Origin: Anaerolineaceae bacterium
GTDB lineage: Bacteria > Chloroflexota > Anaerolineae > Aggregatilineales > Phototrophicaceae
DNA: 64,000 bases
Direction: 5' to 3'
Assembly (NCBI GenBank): GCA_020634165.1
Contig: JACKCF010000001.1
Coordinates: 372,001 to 436,000, forward strand
Below are positions 44,316 through 53,094 of the stretch, one piece after another. The stretch's first letter is position 1; each line of letters opens with the position of its first letter. A program made the position numbers and the translations under genes. Under the pieces are notes generated by a model that saw only the letters and a program-made list of their open reading frames with translations, searched no databases and had not been told where the DNA came from.

Positions 44316-45968
44316 ATGGATCTATTCCATTACATACGTTTGCTGCGTAAATGGATCTGGCTACTGGCGCTCGTTGGCTTTGTAGTGGGCAGTTACGCAT
44401 ACATCACAACCATTTCAGCGCCACCCATTTACAATGCCAAGGCGACGATTTCGGTTGGTAACTTCCTTGATGTTCAAAATCCGACGACTCAGGATATCTA
44501 TACAGGGATTGCGCTCGCGGATACGTACGCGCAGATTTTGCGTACGCCGAATCTGCATCGGGCGGTTATTGATGAACTTTCGCTCAATATCAATGAAGCC
44601 ACGCTCAACAGCCTGGTTTCGACAGAAATCATCGAGAATACATCTTTGCTGGATATCTTGGTGACCTATGTTGATCCCATTCAGGCGGCAGATATCGCCA
44701 ACGAACTGGCGCGACAGTTGATTCTTCAAAGCCCGACCAACCTGACCGAAGAGCAGCGCTTGCAGATTACCAGCCTCAACGAGCGTATTACGGCCCAGTC
44801 AACCGATCTGCAAAGCCTGCGCGATCAATTGTCAGAAGTGGAAGATGATCTGCGCGACACCACACTCACTGATGATCGACGCACATCGCTCCAAAATGAG
44901 CGTACAACGCTCGTCAATCAGATCAATGAAGCCAACGCCAACATCGCCACCTATACCAACACCCTGGCGAATATCCAGCAGCGCACCAATTCGATTGAAA
45001 TCGTGCAGGAAGCGCTCGTGCCAACGTCACCCATTGGGCGTAATGTCATTGGTCGTGTAATCACGCTGGTGATAGCAGCCTTGGTGGTGACGTTTAGCAT
45101 CATCCTTGCATTAGACTTTTTCCGAGATACGTTTGAAAACTCGGAGGATGTGAGCCGGACGCTGAATTTGCCAGTGCTGGGCGTCATCTCCCGCTTCAAG
45201 AAAGCGAAAGCGGCTTATCGTGAACGCCTGATAACAGAACTGCCGCAGTTGTCGCAAATTCCTGAAGAATATCGCATGCTGCGGACGAACCTGCTGTATG
45301 CCTTGCAGGACAAGCGTACAGTGGTCATCAGCAGTTCACTGCCGGAAGAAGGTAAAACGGTGTCGGCGGCAAATCTGGCGCTGTCTATCGCGCAGGCGGG
45401 GTTGCGCGTTGTGCTGGTCGATGCCGACCTGCGCCGTCCACGTCTGCACGAAGCATTTGAACTTTCCAATGATTTTGGTTTAACCAATCTTCTCTCAAAT
45501 CAACCTGTGGAAACTGACCGTGTCGTCGTGCAGCAGAACGGCGGTGGCAGAGGCAAAACGCGGGTGCCCACGATGGAAGATTGGCGGCAGGTTGCCCAAC
45601 CAACCCCCCATGAAAATCTGACGGTGATTTCTAGCGGATTTATACCGCTCAACCCGACCGAAATCCTGGGGTCGATCATGATCCGGCGTTGGACTGAGGC
45701 CATCCTCAACAGTGGGGCGGACTTCGTGATTTTCGACACGCCGCCGGTGCTGGTTGCCTCTGACGCGGCAGTGCTGGCATCACGCCTGGGTGTCCCTGTG
45801 ATGCTGCTGGTGAACGCCAGCAAGACGCGCAAGGGGTCTGTGATCGAAGCCGTTCAGCGTTTCAATGCAGTCGACGTCAACGTTGCGGGTGTCTTGCTCA
45901 ACCGTGCCGATCCCAAGCTGCAAACCTACTACGGCTACAGTTACACCTACTACTATCGCAACAATTAA
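44316..45968 (+). CDS. Wzz-type polysaccharide co-polymerase fused to BY-kinase
   Basis: A 550-residue protein. An N-terminal Wzz domain (helix at 13-30, PPIYNAKATISVG) and a periplasmic coiled coil (about 145-225) are followed by a second helix (VITLVIAALVVTFSIILAL, about 247-265). The cytoplasmic tyrosine kinase has Walker A PEEGKTVSA (Lys347), A' VLVDADLRRP and B FVIFDTPP. The C-terminal tyrosine cluster (YYGYSYTYYYRNN) is the autophosphorylation tail. It controls chain length and export of a surface polysaccharide, fitting the divergent glycan operon. Confidence 0.92.
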   Translation: MDLFHYIRLLRKWIWLLALVGFVVGSYAYITTISAPPIYNAKATISVGNFLDVQNPTTQDIYTGIALADTYAQILRTPNLHRAVIDELSLNINEATLNSLVSTEIIENTSLLDILVTYVDPIQAADIANELARQLILQSPTNLTEEQRLQITSLNERITAQSTDLQSLRDQLSEVEDDLRDTTLTDDRRTSLQNERTTLVNQINEANANIATYTNTLANIQQRTNSIEIVQEALVPTSPIGRNVIGRVITLVIAALVVTFSIILALDFFRDTFENSEDVSRTLNLPVLGVISRFKKAKAAYRERLITELPQLSQIPEEYRMLRTNLLYALQDKRTVVISSSLPEEGKTVSAANLALSIAQAGLRVVLVDADLRRPRLHEAFELSNDFGLTNLLSNQPVETDRVVVQQNGGGRGKTRVPTMEDWRQVAQPTPHENLTVISSGFIPLNPTEILGSIMIRRWTEAILNSGADFVIFDTPPVLVASDAAVLASRLGVPVMLLVNASKTRKGSVIEAVQRFNAVDVNVAGVLLNRADPKLQTYYGYSYTYYYRNN

Positions 45969-46438
45969 GCCCCTTCTTGGGCGATAAGGTCGACGAGCCG
46001 CTGGAATTGCCATGCACGTTCATTGGTGATGGCTTCATCGGCTTCTTCGTCGCCGCTGGCCCGATGGATGGCTTGCAGGGCATAGAGCGCAGGTCCGACG
46101 GCATGCGTGCGAACGTGGGCAGTGGCGACAGCTTGCCCGGCAGCTCGCGCCGCTGACCTCGCCGGATTGTCTGTGCCGACATCACGGGCCGCCGCATGGG
46201 AGTCCAGCGAGGCTTTGCGTATGACCTTCATGCTGAACTCGCCTGTGTCGATCCAACTTTGCAGGGTGATGAGCGCCTGCCTGGGTCGCGGGTCATCAGG
46301 GTGGGTCTGCTCAAAATAAGGCATCATCCGTTCGGCACAGTCGCGCGCCCAGATGCCCAGTGTCCGATGATCAGCTTGTGCCATCAGATCATCTAGTGCT
46401 TCATCCTTAAACGTCAGCTTGAATTTCGACTTGGGCAT
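45965..46438 (-). CDS. Putative immunity protein (Imm5-like)
   Basis: A 157-residue helical protein. The pattern WARDCAERMMPYFEQTHPDDPRPRQALI, then SLDSHAAARDV, AARAAGQAVATAHV and ERAWQFQRLVDL matches proteins annotated as putative immunity (Imm5-like). The start at 46438 follows aggagg. No toxin gene is next to it. Its stop overlaps the convergent kinase stop by four bases. Confidence 0.75.
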   Translation of the reverse strand: MPKSKFKLTFKDEALDDLMAQADHRTLGIWARDCAERMMPYFEQTHPDDPRPRQALITLQSWIDTGEFSMKVIRKASLDSHAAARDVGTDNPARSAARAAGQAVATAHVRTHAVGPALYALQAIHRASGDEEADEAITNERAWQFQRLVDLIAQEGA

Positions 46439-46522
46439 GGCAGGGTCCTCCTGAATGCTGGGAGGGCATTTTAGCAAATCAGAACCACCTCCGCCTGTAG
46501 GCAAAAATCACAAATCTCTTGC

Positions 46523-46553
46523 TTGACTCTCACCTAACCTGAGACTGTATGCT
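46523..46553 (+). promoter_or_regulatory. MerR-type promoter with 19-bp spacer and dyad
   Basis: TTGACT (46523-46528) and TATGCT (46548-46553) are separated by 19 bp. The spacer contains the dyad ctcacctaacctgag. Over-long spacers with a central dyad are typical of promoters that MerR regulators untwist. It lies 31 bp before the MerR gene, indicating autoregulation. Confidence 0.7.
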
Positions 46554-46583
46554 GATTCCATCTTTGCGCGGAGATGATACTAC

Positions 46584-47408
46584 ATGATGAAAATAGGTGA
46601 TTTCGCCCGTATCGGGCAGGTGTCTGTCGTGACGTTGCGCCACTATGATGACTATGACCTGCTTAAGCCCGTCCGAATTGATACGAGCACCGGCTACCGA
46701 TACTACTCGGTGTCGCAACTGCCTCGCCTCAATCGCATCCTGGCGCTGAAAGACCTGGGTTTCTCGTTGGAGCAGATCAAGCTGGTGCTGAACGAGCCGC
46801 TGACGCTGGATCAATTGCGCGGGATGCTCATCATCAAGCAGGCACAGTTGCAGCAGCATGTTGCCGAAGAACAGGCCCGACTCAAGCGGATCACCGCCCG
46901 ACTCAGACAGATTGAACTGGAGAATAGCATGTCACAGTACGATGTTGTAGTAAAAACCGTTCCCGCTACGATGGTTGTTTCGCGGCGCTTTACTGTCCCG
47001 ACGAATGAAGAAGTTCCCGATTACTTGGGTCCAGCATATCAGGAGGTGTGGGGACATGTGAAAACCCAAAAAGGTACTGTTTCTGGGACAAACTTCACCA
47101 TCTGGCATCAATCGCCAGAAGTAGTAACGAACGAAGTCGTCGAGGCAGTTGTGCCCATTAGCAATACAATTCCAGGGACTGATCGCATTGATGTCTACGA
47201 GCTGCCAGAAACACTTGTAGCATCAGCAGTCCACGATGGCGACTTCAATGAATTTACACAGGCGCATTTTGCCATTCTATCTTGGATGGAAGCCAACGGC
47301 TACGAGCCAGTCGGTGGCTATCGAGAAATCTACATCAAGCACAATGCAGATGACTACAGCGATTCCACAACCGAGGTTCAGTTCCCGGTGAAGAAAAGCG
47401 ACCAGTAA
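46584..47408 (+). CDS. MerR-family regulator with GyrI-like effector domain
   Basis: A 274-residue protein. The N-terminal winged helix (MKIGDFARIGQVSVVTLRHYDDYDLLKP...GYRYYS) is followed by a coiled dimerisation helix (about 80-118). A GyrI/BmrR-type ligand domain (VVVKTVPATMVVSRRF ... GYEPVGGYREIYIKH) spans about 125-270. Members bind cationic or hydrophobic drugs and turn on export or detoxification genes. The SDR downstream could be a target but has its own spacing of 224 bp. Confidence 0.88.
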   Translation: MMKIGDFARIGQVSVVTLRHYDDYDLLKPVRIDTSTGYRYYSVSQLPRLNRILALKDLGFSLEQIKLVLNEPLTLDQLRGMLIIKQAQLQQHVAEEQARLKRITARLRQIELENSMSQYDVVVKTVPATMVVSRRFTVPTNEEVPDYLGPAYQEVWGHVKTQKGTVSGTNFTIWHQSPEVVTNEVVEAVVPISNTIPGTDRIDVYELPETLVASAVHDGDFNEFTQAHFAILSWMEANGYEPVGGYREIYIKHNADDYSDSTTEVQFPVKKSDQ

Positions 47409-47446
47409 GGCTCATTAGCAAACCTCTCTTAAACCGTGGTCAATCT

Positions 47447-47473
47447 TAGGGACGCAGCATAGCTGCGTCCACT
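47447..47473. repeat. GTAG-family palindrome variant (gacgcagc type)
   Basis: tagggacgcagcat followed by agctgcgtcc and cacttttc. The same variant with the same right flank recurs at 48446. Confidence 0.75.
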
Positions 47474-47632
47474 TTTCGCCTTCACTCCTATCAACTTCCT
47501 CAACCGCTGAACCTGCCATAACGCTTGTGTTCAAGAAGTTTTGACGATGGTCGCGTTGCGTGTTAACGTAACAGATGCCTTTGGATGGCATTGTCAGCTT
47601 ATTTGAATATCGTTGTTAGGGTGAGGCGTACA

Positions 47633-48343
47633 ATGGAAACCATTTTGATTACAGGCGCAAGTCGTGGCATTGGTCTGGCGTTGGTAGAGGAATACTTAGA
47701 AGCTGGCAGTTTTTATGTCTTTGCAACCTGCCGTGCGCCAGAAACAGCCAGCGAGCTGCAAACACTCGTAAGCTCATACCCTGATCATGCCAAATTGATT
47801 CAGCTTGATATTTCCGATATGGCATCCATTCGTGCATCGGTTGCGGCAGTGTCTGCCCATACAAATGCGCTTGATGTGCTCATCAATAACGGCGCGGTTT
47901 ATCCGCCATCGGAGGGCACACGAACATTTGGCGCACTGAACATGGACGAACTGACGGATGTTATGCAGGTAAATGCCGTTGCTCCGTTGATTGTGACGCA
48001 ATCGTATGCTGATCTGCTCAGGACGTCCAAAAATCCACGTGTGGTCATGGTCTCGTCGGAAATGGGGTCGATGCAATGGACAAAATCCGGCGGATCCTAT
48101 GCCTACCGTATGAGCAAGGCCGCTATGAATATGACCGCCCGCACCCTGGCGATGGATGAAAATTTAGCAGATGCCATTGTCATCACCACCCATCCCGGCA
48201 ATGTCATCACCAAGATGAGCGGGTTAACAACCGGCATGATGCCGCGTGAATCAGCCAGCGGATTGGTCAAGGTGATTGCATCGCTGACATCGTCGGACAA
48301 TGGTAAGTTTTATCAATGGGATGGTTCTGAACATATCTGGTGA
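47633..48343 (+). CDS. Short-chain dehydrogenase/reductase
   Basis: A 236-residue protein with cofactor motif TGASRGIG at 8-15, LINNGAV, and catalytic Ser (VMVSSEMG) with YRMSK. It resembles C-factor/sepiapterin-reductase-like SDRs. The start at 47633 follows gtgagg. Substrate unknown. Confidence 0.88.
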   Translation: METILITGASRGIGLALVEEYLEAGSFYVFATCRAPETASELQTLVSSYPDHAKLIQLDISDMASIRASVAAVSAHTNALDVLINNGAVYPPSEGTRTFGALNMDELTDVMQVNAVAPLIVTQSYADLLRTSKNPRVVMVSSEMGSMQWTKSGGSYAYRMSKAAMNMTARTLAMDENLADAIVITTHPGNVITKMSGLTTGMMPRESASGLVKVIASLTSSDNGKFYQWDGSEHIW

Positions 48344-48445
48344 TGGACCATAACGCTACATACGCCCTAATCAAACGTCTGACGTAACCAAAATTTCGCA
48401 CGTGCCTGCGACATAGCGCTCCATGAATCCAACCCGTAAGCAATC

Positions 48446-48471
48446 GTAGGGACGCAGCATGCTGCGTCCAC
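48446..48471. repeat. GTAG-family palindrome variant (gacgcagc type), second copy
   Basis: gtagggacgcagcatgctgc then gtccac; the flank cacttttc is the same as that of the 47447 copy. It ends about 60 bp before the next gene. Confidence 0.75.
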
Positions 48472-48531
48472 TTTTCACTCGTTTTTTGGTAAAATTGACT
48501 TATCAGAAACCAGTTTTTACAAGGTCAAAAA

Positions 48532-48903
48532 ATGGGCGTTGGATGGGAAGGATTAGTCGAGTTTTACGAAGAGTATTCTCATTTTCCTCGTGAAGGTACG
48601 TATTGGGATGCGGTTCGCTATCATTGCAAACAGATGACAGTTTTTGTTCCTCAGATACAACGGCATCCCAAGCTGAGTACTCTACATCCAATTGGAGGTA
48701 TATCAGTCATTGCCCTGAGATTATTTAATATGCATACAGATCGTCTTGCATTTGTTTTTGTGGATGTGGATGATACGGTTAACATTAGGATCTGTGATAG
48801 CGGAACCTGGCTTGACGAAACTGTGGAGACAGAATGGGAAGAATATAGCGTTAATTTTGAAGCTGCCCTAAACACTCTAGAATCAGCATTATTCTCAATT
48901 TAA
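48532..48903 (+). CDS. Hypothetical protein
   Basis: A 123-residue soluble alpha/beta protein of unrecognised family, with acidic segments (FVFVDVDDTVNIRICDSG, ETEWEEYS). The ribosome site is aagg. AT-richer than neighbours, which may signal transfer. It resembles small immunity-type proteins in size and composition only. Confidence 0.5.
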   Translation: MGVGWEGLVEFYEEYSHFPREGTYWDAVRYHCKQMTVFVPQIQRHPKLSTLHPIGGISVIALRLFNMHTDRLAFVFVDVDDTVNIRICDSGTWLDETVETEWEEYSVNFEAALNTLESALFSI

Positions 48904-49255
48904 TCAAATGCCTTTTTTGTCAGCGCCGCCGGAAGCTGAAGCATCCGGCTAGCCAAAAGCCAAGTCCACTAAAGGGACTACAAAAGCGAGTAACGCAGCA
49001 GAGTGCCTTCAGCGCACTTCCCGCTGCTAACATGCAGCCGTATGACTTCAGTCTACGGCGGTGAAAACTACTCAAACGCCTGTCTTGGCCAGAACTTAGC
49101 ATACCCCTTCGATATGGCCCACCATGAACTAGTTGAAATTGGGGCTATTTCTCTATAAATAACATCATCGGGTATTCGTCAGAAACAATACGAACAATAT
49201 CGGCTATCCTCTAAACTGCCGTTTGAAATACAACGCAGTGGTAGGGAATAGGTTT
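48904..49255. other. Gap with a remnant of the recJ 3' end
   Basis: No gene. At 49067-49102 the sequence ctactcaaac...gcata matches 29 of 36 bases of the recJ 3' end at 50567-50602, in the same orientation. It would encode AKFWPRQAFE-stop against recJ's ARFWLKQGFE-stop. It brackets the propeller gene together with the true recJ end. Confidence 0.6.
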
Positions 49256-50563
49256 ATGAATCAACAACTCTCTATTTTTACTAAACTCATAAATGGTATT
49301 CGTCACCCAAAGAGTTTTGCAGTTCTATTTACTTTGGTGATAATCGTATCCATAGTTGTAGTTACCAGAGCAAATCGTAGCCAAATTGATCTGGCCTATG
49401 TTATAGGTAATGGTGATCGCCACGATAAACTTGCATATATATCTCAAGATGACCAACTCATCTTATATGATCCCGTTGAACGCATAGAAAACGCCTTGCT
49501 AGATAATGTGAGTGGTTTCGTCCTTAGTCGAGATGGCCGTGTTGCATTCACAAAACTAGATGACAACGATCTTTATGTATTTGATACCACACAACCTGAT
49601 AATGATCCGATCAACATAAGCCAGACTCATGACGTTTTTGAATATCCGTTAGCATGGAGTCCGAATGGACGCTATCTAGCATTTGGATCATTTACCGAAT
49701 CTAGTGGCTATCCACCTAACATATGGATTTACCAAGGAAGTTATACGTCAGATTCTGAGGGCCTTTCACTCTATGTTTGGGATGGTGAAACCAACATCAA
49801 CGCAATGCCAGATCAACCACTGGATCGAGTTGATAATGCCCGTGTCGATTGGAGTCACAATGGACAACTGGCATTTACTCTCGAACATAGTTGGTCAGAA
49901 GACGATGTGCCTGCTGAGATTTATTTGTGGGATGGTCATAACACGACCAACATAAGTCAAAACCCAAATGGTTATGATGGCGGTGCTCAATGGAGCAATG
50001 ACGGTAAACTTTTGTTTGGTTCACATCGGGGTAATGAAGAAGGAGTTTTTGTTTGGGATGGAACATCATTTGCGAATGGAGTTCCTGATGCAAGCACCTT
50101 CATTCAGATAGCTCCTGAATTGCAGCCAACCCGTGTAACCTGGACAGAAGACAGTCTAGTAGCTTTCGTGGTGTATACCGACACTACTATACCTGCAAAG
50201 ACACTTATCCAGTGGGATACTGAGAGCCAAGCCATTGTAAAAGAGATGCCAGTCTCGAGCCAGAATGCTTGGAGTTGGCTGGCTGAGGGTGGCCAAGTGA
50301 TTTTGTCGTCCCATCTTGCTTCAGGGATACCATCTGTATATCTCGATGTTGAGAATACTGCGGGAGAAATAGTGTTCAGCGAACATGTTGGTGAATTCGC
50401 ATGGAGTGCAAGCGGTTATCTCGCTTTCTGCGGAATTGAAGAAAGATATAGTCGCTTACTTTCCATCTGGAACGGTGAAGAATCCTGGATCGTTGCTAGA
50501 ACTAGCTACAGGCCTGGACAGTGGCAAAATGGTGATAAGGTGTTCTCTTGTAATAATGGCTAA
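49256..50563 (+). CDS. Membrane-anchored TolB-like beta-propeller protein
   Basis: A 435-residue protein with an N-terminal anchor (AVLFTLVIIVSIVVV) then repeated WD40/TolB-type blades: LAWSPNGRYLAFGS, VDWSHNGQLAFT, AQWSNDGKLLFGS, FAWSASGYLAF. The blades probably face outside the membrane. The start at 49256 follows gggaatagg. AT-rich codon use differs from recJ. It ends three bases before the convergent recJ stop. Confidence 0.75.
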   Translation: MNQQLSIFTKLINGIRHPKSFAVLFTLVIIVSIVVVTRANRSQIDLAYVIGNGDRHDKLAYISQDDQLILYDPVERIENALLDNVSGFVLSRDGRVAFTKLDDNDLYVFDTTQPDNDPINISQTHDVFEYPLAWSPNGRYLAFGSFTESSGYPPNIWIYQGSYTSDSEGLSLYVWDGETNINAMPDQPLDRVDNARVDWSHNGQLAFTLEHSWSEDDVPAEIYLWDGHNTTNISQNPNGYDGGAQWSNDGKLLFGSHRGNEEGVFVWDGTSFANGVPDASTFIQIAPELQPTRVTWTEDSLVAFVVYTDTTIPAKTLIQWDTESQAIVKEMPVSSQNAWSWLAEGGQVILSSHLASGIPSVYLDVENTAGEIVFSEHVGEFAWSASGYLAFCGIEERYSRLLSIWNGEESWIVARTSYRPGQWQNGDKVFSCNNG

Positions 50564-50566
50564 GTG

Positions 50567-52828
50567 CTACTCAAACCCCTGCTTTAGCCAGAATCTGGCA
50601 TAAGCTTGCGACTCCCGCAGAAGCGATTGCAGCCGCGTCAGCTCGGTGCTGCCATTGGCTGTGCCACCATCCACCACCTGGAAATCATCCTCGCTGATGG
50701 GCACAAACGACAAATCCACCCGTGCGCTGAGTGCCTTCAACGCCTGCCGAATCGTCCAGGCATCATGGCCCGTTCGTGCGACCATCGCCTGCATATTGAT
50801 GCGACCGCCATAGTGCGTCAGGGCGTATTTGGCCAGCCCACCCAGCACACCAAATAGCTGCTTGATGTCCCCAGTTGGCTGTTCTTTGCCGACCAGCACC
50901 AACCGCTGTGGCTGAACCTCATTCAAGATGGCTTGCCAGGTATCCGGCCCCGGCGGAACCGACCACACGACCAGCGTTTCTGCCTGCGCCAGATTGTAGC
51001 GATCCACGCCTTCGATGGCGCGATTCATGCCCTCGTACAGCACCAGTGCGCCTGGGAACTGCTGTCGAAGTTCCTTCAGCAGGTCGTCGTGAACAGATTG
51101 CCCACGATAGTCGATGACCTCATAGCGCGGCCCCGTTTCCAGCGCGATGCCATCGGCGATGGGCCGCGCATCCAGCCATTCGACCAGCGCTTCCCGCTTG
51201 CCATTGAAGGCATTCGCCCGCAGCGTATAGGCGATGTCGAAGCGGCCCTGCGGCAGGGCTTCCATATCACCGAACCACCACACGACGCGCTGCTCATTGC
51301 CCTCGGCATCGGCGATTTTCAGTTCGATATGGTCGCCGCGTCGCCCCAGATTGCGCCGACTCTTAATATGCACATCGCGCGTGGCCAGCACCAGCGGCGG
51401 ATTGCCATTGCCGAACGGCGCCAGCCGCGCGATGTCCTCGGCCAGTTCCAGGTTGATGTCACCCAGGTCGAGATAGGCATCAATGGCGATTTCGGGGGTC
51501 ACTTCTACTGTGCCGAGCATCCCGCGTACAGTTTGCGAAATCCCACGTCGGAACGCGAAGATATTCTCCGCAGGCAAACTCAGTCCCGCCGCCATATTGT
51601 GGCCGCCGAAGCTGTTGAGCAATTTGTCCTGTGAACGAATGGCTTCAACGATATTGGCGCCCTCCACCGAACGCGCCGACCCGCTGGCGACGCCCTCATT
51701 TTCCGACAGCACAATGACTGGACAGGCATAATCTTCTACCAGGCGGCTGGCGACGATGCCGACCACGCCGGTATGCCAACCCTCCCCGCTGACCACCAGC
51801 ACAGCGTATTTCAGCAGCGAGGGATCATCTGCGATTTGTCGCTGTGCCCCTTCATAGACCTGGCGCGTCAAAAAGCGCCGCTTCTGATTGAGGCCTTCCA
51901 GTTCATTGACGCGCTCCTCAATGATGCTTGGTTCATCAGTGGTCAGGAGTTGTACGGCTGGCGCAGCATCCACCAACCGACCGAGGGCGTTCAGGCGCGG
52001 ACCCAGGCGAAAGCCAATGTCCATCTCGGTCAGATAGGCCGGATCGACTTCAGCGCGGGACATCATCGCTTGCAGGCCCGGACGCGCCGCCGTGCGCAGG
52101 CGGTCCAGGCCGCGTTGCAGCCAGTAGCGCGTATCATCGACCTGCACCATGACATCGGCCACGATGCCCATTGCGACCAGATCAAGCAGGTGATCACTGG
52201 GCTGGTCATCATACAGCGCCCGAACCAGCATATAGGCTGTTCCGACGCCTGGGAGTTCCCGCAGGGGATGGCCCTCCGGCAGGCGCATCGGATTGACAGC
52301 CGCATAAGCGTTGGGCAGTTCCGGCGGCAGTGCATGGTGATCGGTGATGACGACATCCACGCCGCACCCCTGCGCCAGATTGATCGCGTCATGGGCGGCG
52401 ATGCCCGTGTCGCAGGTCAGCAGCAGGCCGATGCCCGCATCGAGATAGCGCCTGAGCGTCGGCAGATGGATGCCATGCCCCTCATTGAAGCGGTTAGGAA
52501 CGTGGAACTCGACTTTTGCACCCAACTCGGTCAGCGCGGAAACCAGCAGCGCGGTCGAGGTCTGCCCATCGACATCAAAGTCGCCCCATACAAGAATCGT
52601 CGCTTGCTCCTGAATCGCCTGCCGCACTCGCGCAACGGCTTTTTCCATGTCAGGTAGCTCATAGGGTGAGGCGGGCGTATAGTGCTCAGGATCGAGGAAG
52701 CGCAGGGCCGCCTCTGGTTGGCTGATGCCGCGCCGCACCAGCGTTTCGGCCACAATCGGGTGGCCGCCGACCGCCTCGCGCAGGTCGTCCGGCACGCTCA
52801 CCGCCTGGGGATCGAGCCAGGTTTTCAT
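50567..52828 (-). CDS. recJ: Single-stranded-DNA-specific exonuclease RecJ
   Basis: A 753-residue protein. The DHH catalytic core is seen in WGDFDVDGQTST, DTGIAAHD and ITDHHALP; the DHHA1 domain in FGGHNMAAGLSL. An OB-like region and an extra C-terminal domain follow, as in long RecJ forms. It degrades single-stranded DNA 5'-3' in recombination and repair. The start is the ATG at 52828 (MKTWLDP); an upstream TTG is less likely. Confidence 0.93.
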   Translation of the reverse strand: MKTWLDPQAVSVPDDLREAVGGHPIVAETLVRRGISQPEAALRFLDPEHYTPASPYELPDMEKAVARVRQAIQEQATILVWGDFDVDGQTSTALLVSALTELGAKVEFHVPNRFNEGHGIHLPTLRRYLDAGIGLLLTCDTGIAAHDAINLAQGCGVDVVITDHHALPPELPNAYAAVNPMRLPEGHPLRELPGVGTAYMLVRALYDDQPSDHLLDLVAMGIVADVMVQVDDTRYWLQRGLDRLRTAARPGLQAMMSRAEVDPAYLTEMDIGFRLGPRLNALGRLVDAAPAVQLLTTDEPSIIEERVNELEGLNQKRRFLTRQVYEGAQRQIADDPSLLKYAVLVVSGEGWHTGVVGIVASRLVEDYACPVIVLSENEGVASGSARSVEGANIVEAIRSQDKLLNSFGGHNMAAGLSLPAENIFAFRRGISQTVRGMLGTVEVTPEIAIDAYLDLGDINLELAEDIARLAPFGNGNPPLVLATRDVHIKSRRNLGRRGDHIELKIADAEGNEQRVVWWFGDMEALPQGRFDIAYTLRANAFNGKREALVEWLDARPIADGIALETGPRYEVIDYRGQSVHDDLLKELRQQFPGALVLYEGMNRAIEGVDRYNLAQAETLVVWSVPPGPDTWQAILNEVQPQRLVLVGKEQPTGDIKQLFGVLGGLAKYALTHYGGRINMQAMVARTGHDAWTIRQALKALSARVDLSFVPISEDDFQVVDGGTANGSTELTRLQSLLRESQAYARFWLKQGFE

Positions 52829-52878
52829 GACTGGCAAACTCTGGTGAACAGACAGCTATAGGCGGTAAGGCTTTCTTT

Positions 52879-52988
52879 CAGACCCCCATCCTCAGTCCTT
52901 CCCCCGAAGGAGGAAGGATGCCTTTTTTGCGAGTTAGGAAGCTGATTGAAGTCCACTCTCCTTCGGGGAGGGGATTTAGGGGTGGGGT
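52879..52988. repeat. Paired-box intergenic repeat, copy 2
   Basis: Box A cagacccccatcctcag (52879-52895) and box B (52965-52988, 23 of 24 bases as at 38763-38786) in the same order as copy 1, 69 bp apart. A hairpin tccttc...gaagga lies between. No gene occurs in 52829-53094. Confidence 0.75.
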
Positions 52989-53094
52989 CGCTCTTTTGAG
53001 TGTGACAGGTTGTTTTATTCATCATCTTGATAGGCTGAATCGACATAAGTAAAAAAACTAACCACTAACCACTAAAAACCAATAACTATCTTTC

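Noticed and set aside
49001..49040. A further recJ-like fragment left of the 3' remnant
   Set aside because: A short agtgccttca match exists but in the wrong order relative to the remnant; chance is enough to explain it.
52829..52837. TTG start for recJ three codons upstream
   Set aside because: The ATG at 52828 is the usual start position and no better ribosome site supports the TTG.
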